Assembly: GCA_035528175.1 (NCBI GenBank)
Contig: DATKZC010000022.1
Span: forward strand, 1 to 14,430
Length of the DNA: 14,430 nucleotides
From: JAHILA01 sp035528175
GTDB taxonomy: Bacteria > Patescibacteriota > Minisyncoccia > RBG-13-40-8-A
Reading direction: 5' to 3'
This document shows positions 8,001 through 14,021 of this stretch, in pieces. A program made the translations under genes and the position numbers. How positions within the stretch are numbered: the stretch's first letter is position 1; each line of letters begins with the position of its first letter. A model generated the notes under the pieces. The model did no database searches, was not told the DNA's origin, and was given only the letters and a program-made list of their open reading frames with translations.

Positions 8001-8048
8001 GGCAGCGCGAGTGTGGATATAAAAGATACTGTTAGTTATGCCCCGTGA
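5037..8048 (+). CDS. Secreted fusion: zinc-dependent phospholipase C-like domain, lamin-tail domain, beta-helix (C-terminus apparently cut short)
   Basis: This is a 1003-residue exported protein with a hydrophobic signal segment at about residues 5-25. Residues 30-340 resemble zinc-dependent phospholipase C/P1-nuclease proteins. His35 is followed by GSIDED (65-70), SAFHLYDP (75-82) and a core GHILHLIADMTVPAH (152-166) with His156, Asp160 and His166 at the spacing of B. cereus PLC His118, Asp122 and His128, then Glu179. A proline-rich, low-complexity linker (about 340-450) leads to a lamin-tail domain (about 453-640, starting LIINEIQVRDNEFVELYNP). Two modules with TLTIEPG follow. The first continues into right-handed beta-helix rungs; the second stops right after its first rungs at SYAP. 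Expected substrates are phospholipids or phosphoesters, but this is not shown by the sequence. The gene lies 7 bp after its neighbour, and no Shine-Dalgarno is visible. Confidence 0.85.
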   Translation: MYRRGIGFLIIYLLIITNFAVFNGKVFSYSGEPTHYNLAKEMIRLYNLAYDPDILDDKVKWILQGSIDEDILPRSAFHLYDPIYNRAPFGFDTAKEWAIDSKIQGSAIHRFANLFLNLFGVSEFKQHGDYSWTANVNNLVEEKEREALYGLGHILHLIADMTVPAHSRNDHHLTGDPLEIWLKENLKLEDYFYAEKLYNSGYKPADLYSLSQAMDILAKYSNKYFFSKDSIFDEDYKNPKILFEKQEDWEKINQRTYAWTEDERGDLFRLVQVRKNLIRNEKQYSIFDDDYNLGKDYFTRLAPKAIQYGAGVIKLFVEDVEWEKEKLAWQGAGQVDENLPTPLPRPKPSRFPIFADIIKPVDLSPETSANEEVPLDVPLNNPLETPGEVKGEEKSKEDQGDDKGNQEEQNVPIVVQSPFYSTGSGGSNHNLTPQEPETPSLPPLPPAPPISSPLHLIINEIQVRDNEFVELYNPTSSSFNLTGHYFSYYSSARNWNDPYRNQEFPASASVPTNGYYLIGLEGYPASSGNPDADWQPYGSNQLSNSNGSIAIFPFDPKTKTTSESQAGAIDATAWGDVDFIKEGMEFQTALGADKSMQRINFQDNGDNNTDFEYKKIPTPKNSLNQTRINGTIIADDTIISVDTTWTIAGSPYYIESNSSQWPIVESGITLTIEPGVKIYPQNANYTFLEIRGTLKAEGTASDKIVIAPEAIGNYVSNIIFTSTSTNSILDHVSFSYGGKKGEAIKVDSASIEIKNSIVENSFKNGIYLKDSNSEIKNTEIKNNQNSGIVIEGIGSAPEISDCQINDNQLYGIEIKDWANPQIKDNTFSGNLISAVYLKSAYPEFSNNTANSNFLNGILVDSHTIISQNTSWQNDLVYILKSNSGDYVTVDEGMTLTIEPGAIIKPASSYYTALLVKGTLKVEAVSGSEVVFTSINDDSFGGDTNNDGNATTPIDSDWKKIKFETTSTGSVFDHVFMYYGTGIPPIELVGSASVDIKDTVSYAP
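6136..6150. repeat. Short hairpin in the low-complexity linker
   Basis: CCTCA and TGAGG flank GCGAA in a perfect 5-bp stem within the linker of the phospholipase-like fusion. It is followed by two near-copies of a 12-bp unit (GTTCCTTTGGAT/GTTCCTTTGAAT) and several CCCCT and AGGGG tracts. The stretch is unlike the rest of the gene and may contain remnants of inserted repeats. Confidence 0.35.
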
Positions 8049-8059
8049 TTTTATTGTGG

Positions 8060-8065
8060 TAGAAT
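8060..8065 (+). promoter_or_regulatory. Possible -10 box for the ligase-operon
   Basis: TAGAAT ends 6 bp before the ATG at 8072, the same spacing as at 4430-4442. No convincing -35 box is present (TTATGC at 8036-8041 is weak). It could be another leaderless start, or the gene may simply be read through from upstream. Confidence 0.3.
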
Positions 8066-8071
8066 AAAAAT

Positions 8072-9376
8072 ATGTTGTTGAAGATTGAAAAACTTTTATT
8101 CTACCTTTTTATTTTTCTGATTCCTTTTCAGATAAGAATTTTCCTGAATAATAACGGGGAATGGAATTCTATTTTTATTTATCTGGCCGACTTGGTATTT
8201 TTGGCAGTTTTAGTGCTTTGGGTTATTAACAATAAAATTCCGAACCATAAATCAGCCATCAAAAACAAAAAAAATATTTTTTTGTTTTTATTTTTATTAA
8301 TTGCCTTTATTTCGGTGTTCGCCAGCTCGGGAACAAAAATCAGCGCGTTCAGATTTTTAAAATTATTGGAGTTTGCCCTGTTGTTTATTTATATTTTTCA
8401 TAAAAAGGAAACAAAAATCCTGCAAGTTTTATTTTATTCGGGTATTTTCCAGGCAGTTATGGCAATCGCGCAGTTTATTAAACAAGGAAGCATTGGCATA
8501 AAATTTATTGAAGCAGGAGTTTTTTCGCCTGATTCGCCAGGAGTGGCGAATTTTATTTTAAATGGAGATAGGATTTTACGCAGTTATGGCAGTTTTTCGC
8601 ATCCGAATGTTCTGGCAGGATTTTTATTAATGGCAATTTTTGCATTCTACGCAATATGGCAGAAAAAACCAATAAATATTTTAAGATGCGTTGGTTTTGC
8701 GATTCTTGTTTTTGCGATGTTTTTAACATTTTCCCGCACTGCGATTGTGGTTTTTGGAGTGATGAGTTTGATATTTTTTCTTTTTGAATTTTTTAAATTA
8801 AGAAAACAGGAATACACGGAACAAAGATTAATAGACGGCAAAAAATTGATAAAATTATTTTTATTATTTGCTGTTTCGTGCCTTTTGGCAGCAATAATCC
8901 TTTTTCCTTATATTAAAGCCAGATTTTTTACCATATCACTGGAAGAACAAGCAGTTGATTTAAGGATTTTTTACAATAAAATGGCGATTGAAATGATAAA
9001 AGAAAAGCCGATTCTCGGAATCGGCATTGGGAATTTTGTAAATTACTCGCAGAATTATCCGGCATATTTGAGAGCTGCGAGTAAAGTAGCTGGAGTTGCC
9101 CCTCGATCCGACTCGGGGCAGTCTTTACCAGACTGGATATACCAGCCAGCGCATAATATTTATTTGTTAATCGCATCGGAAATTGGGATTTTGGGAGTGT
9201 TAGCATTTTTGGGATTTATGGCGATAGTTTTATTGGATGAAATTAAAAAAAAGTCAGTTTTTTTATTACTTACTATAGGTTTTTTAATTCTCGCCTTGCT
9301 TGATCACTATTTCTGGACATTGCAGTCCGGCGGGATTATGTTTTGGTTAGTATTGTCATTAACGCAAAAAGAATAA
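8072..9376 (+). CDS. O-antigen ligase-like polytopic membrane protein (Wzy/WaaL family)
   Basis: This 434-residue protein has about ten to twelve hydrophobic helices. The central SYGSFSHPNVLAGFLL (about residues 171-186) and a long outer loop ending QPAHNIYLLIASEIGILG match the O-antigen ligase/polymerase (Wzy_C) pattern, which includes the GIGIGNF segment seen here. Family members join or polymerise lipid-linked sugar chains on the outer face of the membrane; the substrate here is unknown. A palindromic repeat adds APRSDSGQ (residues 343-350) to the outer loop. The stop is followed after one base by the EndoQ start, so translation is probably coupled, although no functional link between the two is obvious. 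The start at 8072 follows a possible -10 box and gives a normal first membrane helix. Confidence 0.8.
   Translation: MLLKIEKLLFYLFIFLIPFQIRIFLNNNGEWNSIFIYLADLVFLAVLVLWVINNKIPNHKSAIKNKKNIFLFLFLLIAFISVFASSGTKISAFRFLKLLEFALLFIYIFHKKETKILQVLFYSGIFQAVMAIAQFIKQGSIGIKFIEAGVFSPDSPGVANFILNGDRILRSYGSFSHPNVLAGFLLMAIFAFYAIWQKKPINILRCVGFAILVFAMFLTFSRTAIVVFGVMSLIFFLFEFFKLRKQEYTEQRLIDGKKLIKLFLLFAVSCLLAAIILFPYIKARFFTISLEEQAVDLRIFYNKMAIEMIKEKPILGIGIGNFVNYSQNYPAYLRAASKVAGVAPRSDSGQSLPDWIYQPAHNIYLLIASEIGILGVLAFLGFMAIVLLDEIKKKSVFLLLTIGFLILALLDHYFWTLQSGGIMFWLVLSLTQKE
9097..9120. repeat. Palindromic repeat inside the ligase-like gene
   Basis: TGCCCC (9097-9102) and GGGGCA (9115-9120) pair, with further CGA/TCG pairing inside if a small bulge is allowed. 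It is in frame and encodes VAPRSDSGQ within the large outer loop before the conserved PDWIYQPAHN segment. Its base composition is much richer in G and C than the surrounding DNA. Confidence 0.6.
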
Positions 9377-9377
9377 T

Positions 9378-10664
9378 ATGCAGTATATTTGTGATTTTCA
9401 TACACATTCAAAATATTCCAGAGCAACCTCAAAACAGGCTGATATTGATAATTTTGGCAAATGGGCGAAAATAAAAGGCGTTGGTGTTTTGGGAACCGGA
9501 GACTTTACCCATCCTTTGTGGTTTAGGGGATTAAAAGAAAGATTAATACCCGCAGAGGATGGGCTTTTCAAATTAAAACCTTTAAACGGCAATAATCACA
9601 ATGGCAATAATCACAATGAGACCAGATTTATTTTAACTACGGAAATATCCAGCATTTATTCAAAAAACGGCAGAACCAGAAAAATTCATAATCTTATTTT
9701 TGCTCCGTCATTTGAAGTCGTGGAAAAAATCAATACTCATTTAGGTTGGATTGGAAATTTAAAATCAGACGGCAGGCCGATTCTCGGTTTGGATGCGAAA
9801 GAACTGGCAAAAATTGTTTTAGGCATTTCTCCGGATTGCATGGTAATTCCGGCTCATGCTTGGACTCCGTGGTTTTCTGTTTTTGGCCATTTTTCGGGAT
9901 TCAATTCAATTGAAGAATGTTTTGAGGAATATTCTAAATATATTTATGCGATTGAAACTGGTCTATCCAGCGACCCGGAAATGAATTGGCGCTGGTCAAA
10001 ATTGGATAATATTACTTTGATTTCTAATTCTGATGCGCATTCACCACATAAAATCGGCCGCGAGGCGAATATTTTCGAAGGAGAGAAAATAAGCTATAAT
10101 TTAATAAAAGAAGCGATAATTCGAAAATCGGATAGTTTGAAATTAATCAAAACTCTCGAATTTTTTCCAGAAGAAGGAAAATACCATTGGGATGGACATA
10201 GAGATTGCGGAGTTGTGCTTTCTCCAGAAGAATCATTAAAATACAATAATCTTTGCCCTGTTTGTGGTAAAATGATGACTATTGGCGTGATGAATAGAGT
10301 TTGTCAGTTAGCCGACAGGAAAGACGACACAAAACCGGCAAATGCGATTCCATTTCAGAAATTAATTCCTTTGGAAGAAATAATCGCTGATGTTATAGGT
10401 TTAGGGGTTGGTACTAAGGGAGTAGAAGGACATTATAAAAATTTAATTAGAGTTTTTGGCAATGAATTTAATATTTTACTTAACGTGAGAAAGGGAGAAC
10501 TCACGGGAGCAAGTTCTCCGGAAATCGCCGAAGGCATAGAAAGGGTCAGGCAGGGAAAAATTTCGGTCCAGCCAGGATATGACGGCGAATTCGGTAAAAT
10601 CAGCATCTTTGGCAAAGCGGAACATAGGCCGAAGACCAATGGAGGACAGGAGGTCTTATTTTAA
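9378..10664 (+). CDS. Endonuclease Q (PHP-domain nuclease for deaminated bases and AP sites)
   Basis: This is a 428-residue protein. Family members cut the DNA strand just 5' of uracil, hypoxanthine, xanthine or an abasic site. The PHP metal-binding set is visible: FHTH (His8, His10), GDFTHP (Asp42), TTEIS (Glu89), HNLIF (His104), IPAHAWTPWF (His160) and NSDAHS (Asp219, His221). A zinc-binding segment follows, with Cys277, Cys293, Cys296 and probably Cys309 around LCPVCGK. The C-terminal region with GVGTKGVEGHY and RQGKISVQPGYDG is typical of this family, which is often mislabelled as UvrD helicase. The last five residues are QEVLF, a fit to the sliding-clamp motif Q-x-x-L-F. A tandem GNNHN pair (residues 71-80) sits in a loop. 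It starts one base after the ligase-like gene and shares its run with PolX. Confidence 0.92.
   Translation: MQYICDFHTHSKYSRATSKQADIDNFGKWAKIKGVGVLGTGDFTHPLWFRGLKERLIPAEDGLFKLKPLNGNNHNGNNHNETRFILTTEISSIYSKNGRTRKIHNLIFAPSFEVVEKINTHLGWIGNLKSDGRPILGLDAKELAKIVLGISPDCMVIPAHAWTPWFSVFGHFSGFNSIEECFEEYSKYIYAIETGLSSDPEMNWRWSKLDNITLISNSDAHSPHKIGREANIFEGEKISYNLIKEAIIRKSDSLKLIKTLEFFPEEGKYHWDGHRDCGVVLSPEESLKYNNLCPVCGKMMTIGVMNRVCQLADRKDDTKPANAIPFQKLIPLEEIIADVIGLGVGTKGVEGHYKNLIRVFGNEFNILLNVRKGELTGASSPEIAEGIERVRQGKISVQPGYDGEFGKISIFGKAEHRPKTNGGQEVLF
9588..9617 (+). repeat. 15-bp tandem duplication in the EndoQ gene
   Basis: GGCAATAATCACAAT occurs twice in a row with no mismatch and encodes GNNHN twice in a loop before the RFILTTE strand. 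It is a likely slippage product and should be neutral for the active site. Confidence 0.85.
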
Positions 10665-10686
10665 CCCCGTAGCTGCGGGATAAGTT
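10665..10686. repeat. Intergenic GC-rich hairpin between EndoQ and the DedA-like gene
   Basis: CCCG (10666-10669) and CGGG (10676-10679) flank TAGCTG. The 22-bp gap between the two genes holds almost nothing else. There is no T-run, so it is not a classic terminator; it could be a remnant of another palindromic repeat or an mRNA-processing site. Confidence 0.4.
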
Positions 10687-11385
10687 ATGGATATAGAGGT
10701 AATCAATAATTCGGTATTAAGGCTCCTATATGAACATCGTTATATCTTTGTCTTGTTAGGTGCCATACTTGAAGGCAATTTTATCATGATTTTGAGCGGG
10801 GTGCTTTTCCGTCTCGGATTTTTTGATTTTTGGGCATTAGGAGCAATTCTTATCGGTGGATATTTCCTTAATGGAATCGGCTGGTATTTAATCGGACGCA
10901 TTGGCGGAAATGTAATTGTTGAGAAATTTATGAAGCGCAGGAAATTCGGCAGGAAAATAATAGATAAATTGGAATTATATTTCCAAAGACATAGCATTAA
11001 AACTATTTTTTTGACCAGAATTACTTATGGTATAAGTATGTTTACATTTATGATTGCCGGAAGCTTGAAAATGAATTTGAAGAAGTTTTTAAGCGTGAGT
11101 TTTATCGCGACAATCGTCTGGGTTTTAATAATGGTTAGTTTGGGCTATGGTTTTGGAGTCGGGCTTCAATCATTAAGTAAAGTTACCGCAGGCATTACAT
11201 TTGGCCTAATTGTTGTTATAATTACTTTGATAATTCTGGTTTCGCTTTCCTTTATCGTCTGGATGAGATATCTTGCCAGAACTCAATTTGTAAAGGATTT
11301 GGAAAATCACGAATCGCCTTTTCTAAGCAAAATTGGGGAAATAATAACAAAATCATTTCATCATAAGGATAAAAATATTAATTAA
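10687..11385 (+). CDS. DedA/VTT-family membrane protein
   Basis: This 232-residue protein has several hydrophobic helices and the DedA (SNARE-associated, PF09335) layout. ILEGNFIMILSGVLF has the early conserved acidic residue (Glu29). GIGWYLIGRIGG follows, then a basic stretch, then TRITYGISMFTFMIAGSLKM with the conserved Arg, and a WVLIMVSLGYGFG helix. Family members are linked to lipid scrambling, including undecaprenyl-phosphate recycling, and to membrane-potential homeostasis. The link to envelope glycan assembly would fit the ligase-like gene two places upstream, but this is inference. The start is 22 bp after EndoQ and the stop is 9 bp before the MFS-like gene. The extra C-terminal helix and basic tail are slightly longer than in short DedA proteins. 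Confidence 0.87.
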   Translation: MDIEVINNSVLRLLYEHRYIFVLLGAILEGNFIMILSGVLFRLGFFDFWALGAILIGGYFLNGIGWYLIGRIGGNVIVEKFMKRRKFGRKIIDKLELYFQRHSIKTIFLTRITYGISMFTFMIAGSLKMNLKKFLSVSFIATIVWVLIMVSLGYGFGVGLQSLSKVTAGITFGLIVVIITLIILVSLSFIVWMRYLARTQFVKDLENHESPFLSKIGEIITKSFHHKDKNIN

Positions 11386-11394
11386 ATAAAAAAT

Positions 11395-12027
11395 ATGGCA
11401 ATTAAATTTTCTATTAATAAAATAGTTTTAATTCTTATCAAGGCCGACTTTTTCTTTTTCTCGGCTTTAGGTTTGGTTGCGCCGATTTTTGCAGTTTTTC
11501 TTACTGACAAATTGCAAGACGGAAGCTTGGAGGTAGCTGGTTTTGCCGCGGCAATTTATTTTGTAGTGAAATCAATTTTTGAAATACCAATAGGAAAATT
11601 TTTGGATAAAAAGAGAGGAGAAAGAGATGATTTGATTTTCTTGATAGTAGGTTATTTGATAGTGGCATTGGCACATTTTGCCTATACCCAAGCCACATTA
11701 TCCTGGCACATATATATTATAGAGGCAATCTATGCTTTTGGTATGGCAATGGCAATGCCTGGTTGGTCTGCAATATTTACTCGTCATATTGATAAAGGAA
11801 AAGAAGGATTTGAGTGGAGCATAGAACATGTAGCTTATGCCATTGGCATGGCAGTTACCAGCGCAGTCGGAGGGGTTTTCGCCGCAAGATTCGGTTTTAA
11901 TACAGTTTTTATCATAGCTGGAATTATTGCCATGATTGGTGCTTTGCTACCATTGATTGTATATAATGATGTTAATAATGATGTTAATATAGTGAAAGAT
12001 CGCCATCCGAAATTTTTAAAGAAGTAA
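11395..12027 (+). CDS. Half-size MFS-type membrane protein (about six helices)
   Basis: This is a 210-residue protein, about half the usual 400 residues of a major facilitator transporter. It contains the N-half pattern: a first helix with SALGLVAPIFAVFL, the loop 2-3 motif equivalent FLDKKRGERDD, then an AIYAFGMAMAMPGWSAIFTRHI helix and a helix 5 with SAVGGVFAARFGF. It ends after helix 6 with a polar tail. There is no remnant of a second half downstream: the next gene begins one base after the stop. It is therefore a real half transporter that could work as a dimer, or a truncated one. The substrate cannot be guessed. The tail has a small DVNNDVN repeat. Confidence 0.8.
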   Translation: MAIKFSINKIVLILIKADFFFFSALGLVAPIFAVFLTDKLQDGSLEVAGFAAAIYFVVKSIFEIPIGKFLDKKRGERDDLIFLIVGYLIVALAHFAYTQATLSWHIYIIEAIYAFGMAMAMPGWSAIFTRHIDKGKEGFEWSIEHVAYAIGMAVTSAVGGVFAARFGFNTVFIIAGIIAMIGALLPLIVYNDVNNDVNIVKDRHPKFLKK

Positions 12028-12028
12028 T

Positions 12029-12235
12029 ATGAAAACAAAAATAACCAAAGAAATGAAAATTGACGAGGCGTTGCAGAAGTATCCAAAAGTAATTGCTGTT
12101 TTTATGAAACATGGATTCCATTGTTTGGGTTGCGCAGCAGCAAATTATGAGGATATTGAGTCCGGAGCAAAGGTTCACGGCATTAATGTTGATGAGTTCA
12201 TTAAAGAGTTAAATGAAGTAATCGAAAATGACTAA
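12029..12235 (+). CDS. DUF1858 small redox-disulfide protein
   Basis: This 68-residue protein is a single DUF1858 domain (PF08984, also called hybrid-cluster-protein-associated redox disulfide domain). It begins with the typical ITKEMKIDEALQKYP helix and has the diagnostic HGFHCLGCAAA segment with a CxxC pair, Cys32 and Cys35, followed by ESGAKVHGIN. The CxxC can form a reversible disulfide or bind a metal; no partner is known from the sequence, and no hybrid cluster protein is present in the window. Its start lies one base after the MFS-like stop, and its end overlaps the PolX start by 8 bp, so it is translationally coupled to PolX. A weak AAAGAAG sequence precedes the start. Confidence 0.9.
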   Translation: MKTKITKEMKIDEALQKYPKVIAVFMKHGFHCLGCAAANYEDIESGAKVHGINVDEFIKELNEVIEND

Positions 12236-13949
12236 TAAGGACATAGCTTACATTTTAAATAATATTTCTGAATATCTGGCAATGGATGATATTTCTTTTA
12301 AGCCGCGTGCCTATGAAAAGGCCGCAACGAGCATTGAAGCACTTGATGAAAGTGTTTTTGATATTTATAAAGCAGGCGGAATAAAAGCGCTAGAAAATAT
12401 TCCGGCTATAGGATTCGGCATTGCCCAAAAAATCAAGGAGTATATAGAAACCGGTAAAATAAAAGAATATGAAGCATTAAAGAAGAAGATTCCGGTCAAT
12501 CTTGAAGAATTATCTGCAGTTGAAGGCATTGGCCCGAAGAGCGTATTAAAATTATACAAAGAATTGAATATCAGAAATATAAAAGATTTGGAAAAAGCGG
12601 TAAAAGACAAAAAAATTAGGGGAATTGAAGGATTTGGTCAGAAAAGCGAGGAGAATATATCAATGTCCATTCGATTTTTGAAAAACTCTATTAGCAGATT
12701 TCCTTTGGGTTATGTTTTATATGACTTAAAAAAAATAGAAGAAAGGATTAAAAAACTGCCCGGAGTTAAAAAGGCATTATTGAGCGGTTCAATAAGAAGG
12801 ATGAAAGAAGATGTCGGCGACGCAGATATATTGGTAACAGTATCATCGGATAAAATCACAAAGGACGTGATAAATTACTTTATTAATATGCCGGAAGTGG
12901 CGCATATTTATAGCCATGGCAATACAAAATCATCCGTAAAATTGAGAAATCATATTAATTTTGATTTAAGAGTAGTTAAAGAAGAAAGTTTTGGCTCCGC
13001 TGCGCAATATTTCACAGGAAGTAAAGACCATAACATTGAATTGAGGAAAATTGCTATAAAAAAAGGATTGAAATTAAACGAATATGGTTTTTCTAAGGAA
13101 GAAGAAGTTTATAAATCATTAGGACTGCAATGGATTCCTCCGGAAATGAGGGAAAATACAGGCGAGATTAAAGCTGCCCTTCGACAAGCTCAGGGTAAAC
13201 CCGATAAATTGCCACATTTAATCGGATACAATGATTTAAAAGGCGATTTGCAAATGCATTCCAAATGGAGCGATGGGCAAAATATGATTGAGGAAATGGC
13301 AAAAAAAGCAATGGCAATAGGATTGGAGTATATCGCGATTACAGACCATCTGCGCGGAACATTTGATAACCAGATCAGTGAGAAGGATTTATTAAAACAA
13401 TGGGAAGAAATAGACAAGCTTAATGCAAATTATAAAAAACGTGGAATTAAATTTAGGATATTAAAAGGTGGAGAAGTAGAGATTTTAAATAATGGGAAAT
13501 TGTTTATGAAAGATGAAATTCTGAAAAAACTTGATATTGTCGGTGCGGCATTCCATTCTCACGCTAAAAAAACCAGGGAGCAAATGACTGAAATATATAT
13601 TAAAGTAATGAAAAACCCGAATGTAGATATAATTTTCCATCCCACTGGCCGGTTGATAGGTATAAGGCCGCCGCGTGAAATGGATATTGGAAAAATTATT
13701 CGCGCAGCAAAAGAAACAAAAACAGTTCTAGAAATTGACGCTTATTATAATCGGTTGGATTTAAAGGACAAATATGTAAGAATGGCGAAGGATGTTGGAG
13801 TAAAGATTGCAATAAATTCCGACGCGCATAGTATTTCGCATTTCCAATATTTGGAATTAGGCATTGCTCAAGCGCGCAGGGGGTGGCTGGAAAAAAAAGA
13901 CGTCATCAACGCCTGGCCAGTAGATAAAATGCTGGGAATGCTGAAGTAA
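12228..13949 (+). CDS. polX: DNA polymerase/3'-5' exonuclease PolX
   Basis: This is a 573-residue family X polymerase with a C-terminal PHP nuclease domain, a normal length for bacterial PolX. It fills short gaps, and the PHP part removes 3' ends and can act on AP sites. Helix-hairpin-helix repeats are at about 53-72, 94-112 and 129-145. The palm begins SGSIRR (186-191). Catalytic Asp198 and Asp200 lie in GDADIL, and Asp246 in FDLRVV. TGSKDHN (263-269) is conserved. The PHP metal ligands are intact: MHS (His344), TDH (Asp373, His374), GGEVEIL (Glu416), FHSH (443-445), HPTGR (His471) and NSDAH (Asp532, His534). A palindromic repeat adds LRQAQGKP (318-325) exactly in the linker between the two domains. 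The gene starts 8 bp before the DUF1858 stop and is likely to work with EndoQ upstream. Confidence 0.97.
   Translation: MTNKDIAYILNNISEYLAMDDISFKPRAYEKAATSIEALDESVFDIYKAGGIKALENIPAIGFGIAQKIKEYIETGKIKEYEALKKKIPVNLEELSAVEGIGPKSVLKLYKELNIRNIKDLEKAVKDKKIRGIEGFGQKSEENISMSIRFLKNSISRFPLGYVLYDLKKIEERIKKLPGVKKALLSGSIRRMKEDVGDADILVTVSSDKITKDVINYFINMPEVAHIYSHGNTKSSVKLRNHINFDLRVVKEESFGSAAQYFTGSKDHNIELRKIAIKKGLKLNEYGFSKEEEVYKSLGLQWIPPEMRENTGEIKAALRQAQGKPDKLPHLIGYNDLKGDLQMHSKWSDGQNMIEEMAKKAMAIGLEYIAITDHLRGTFDNQISEKDLLKQWEEIDKLNANYKKRGIKFRILKGGEVEILNNGKLFMKDEILKKLDIVGAAFHSHAKKTREQMTEIYIKVMKNPNVDIIFHPTGRLIGIRPPREMDIGKIIRAAKETKTVLEIDAYYNRLDLKDKYVRMAKDVGVKIAINSDAHSISHFQYLELGIAQARRGWLEKKDVINAWPVDKMLGMLK
13175..13200. 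repeat. Palindromic repeat in the PolX interdomain linker
   Basis: CCCT (13177-13180) and AGGG (13192-13195) pair around TCGACAAGCTC. The element is in frame and encodes LRQAQGKP. Palindromes with this core are seen dispersed in many bacterial genomes, and translated copies give peptides such as LRQAQG; that is from general knowledge, not from this window. Confidence 0.65.
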
Positions 13950-14021
13950 ATGTGCTATATTAAAGATAGAAAAGGTCGTGTTGGGTATTAGAATAATTAG
14001 ATCAATTAGAAATTCTATTTT

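Noticed and set aside
8046..8048. UGA read as an amino acid (alternative code)
   Set aside because: UGA ends two genes at sensible places, with the next gene starting soon after or overlapping, and the long genes contain no internal UGA.
9588..9622. His-Asn-rich stretch as an HNH nuclease motif
   Set aside because: It is a 15-bp tandem duplication in a loop of EndoQ, with no HNH fold around it.
9378..10664. UvrD-type helicase
   Set aside because: There are no Walker motifs. The PHP metal ligands and zinc-binding cysteines are those of endonuclease Q, which is commonly mislabelled this way.
10665..10686. Rho-independent terminator after EndoQ
   Set aside because: The stem is only 4 bp and no T-run follows; the next gene starts at once.
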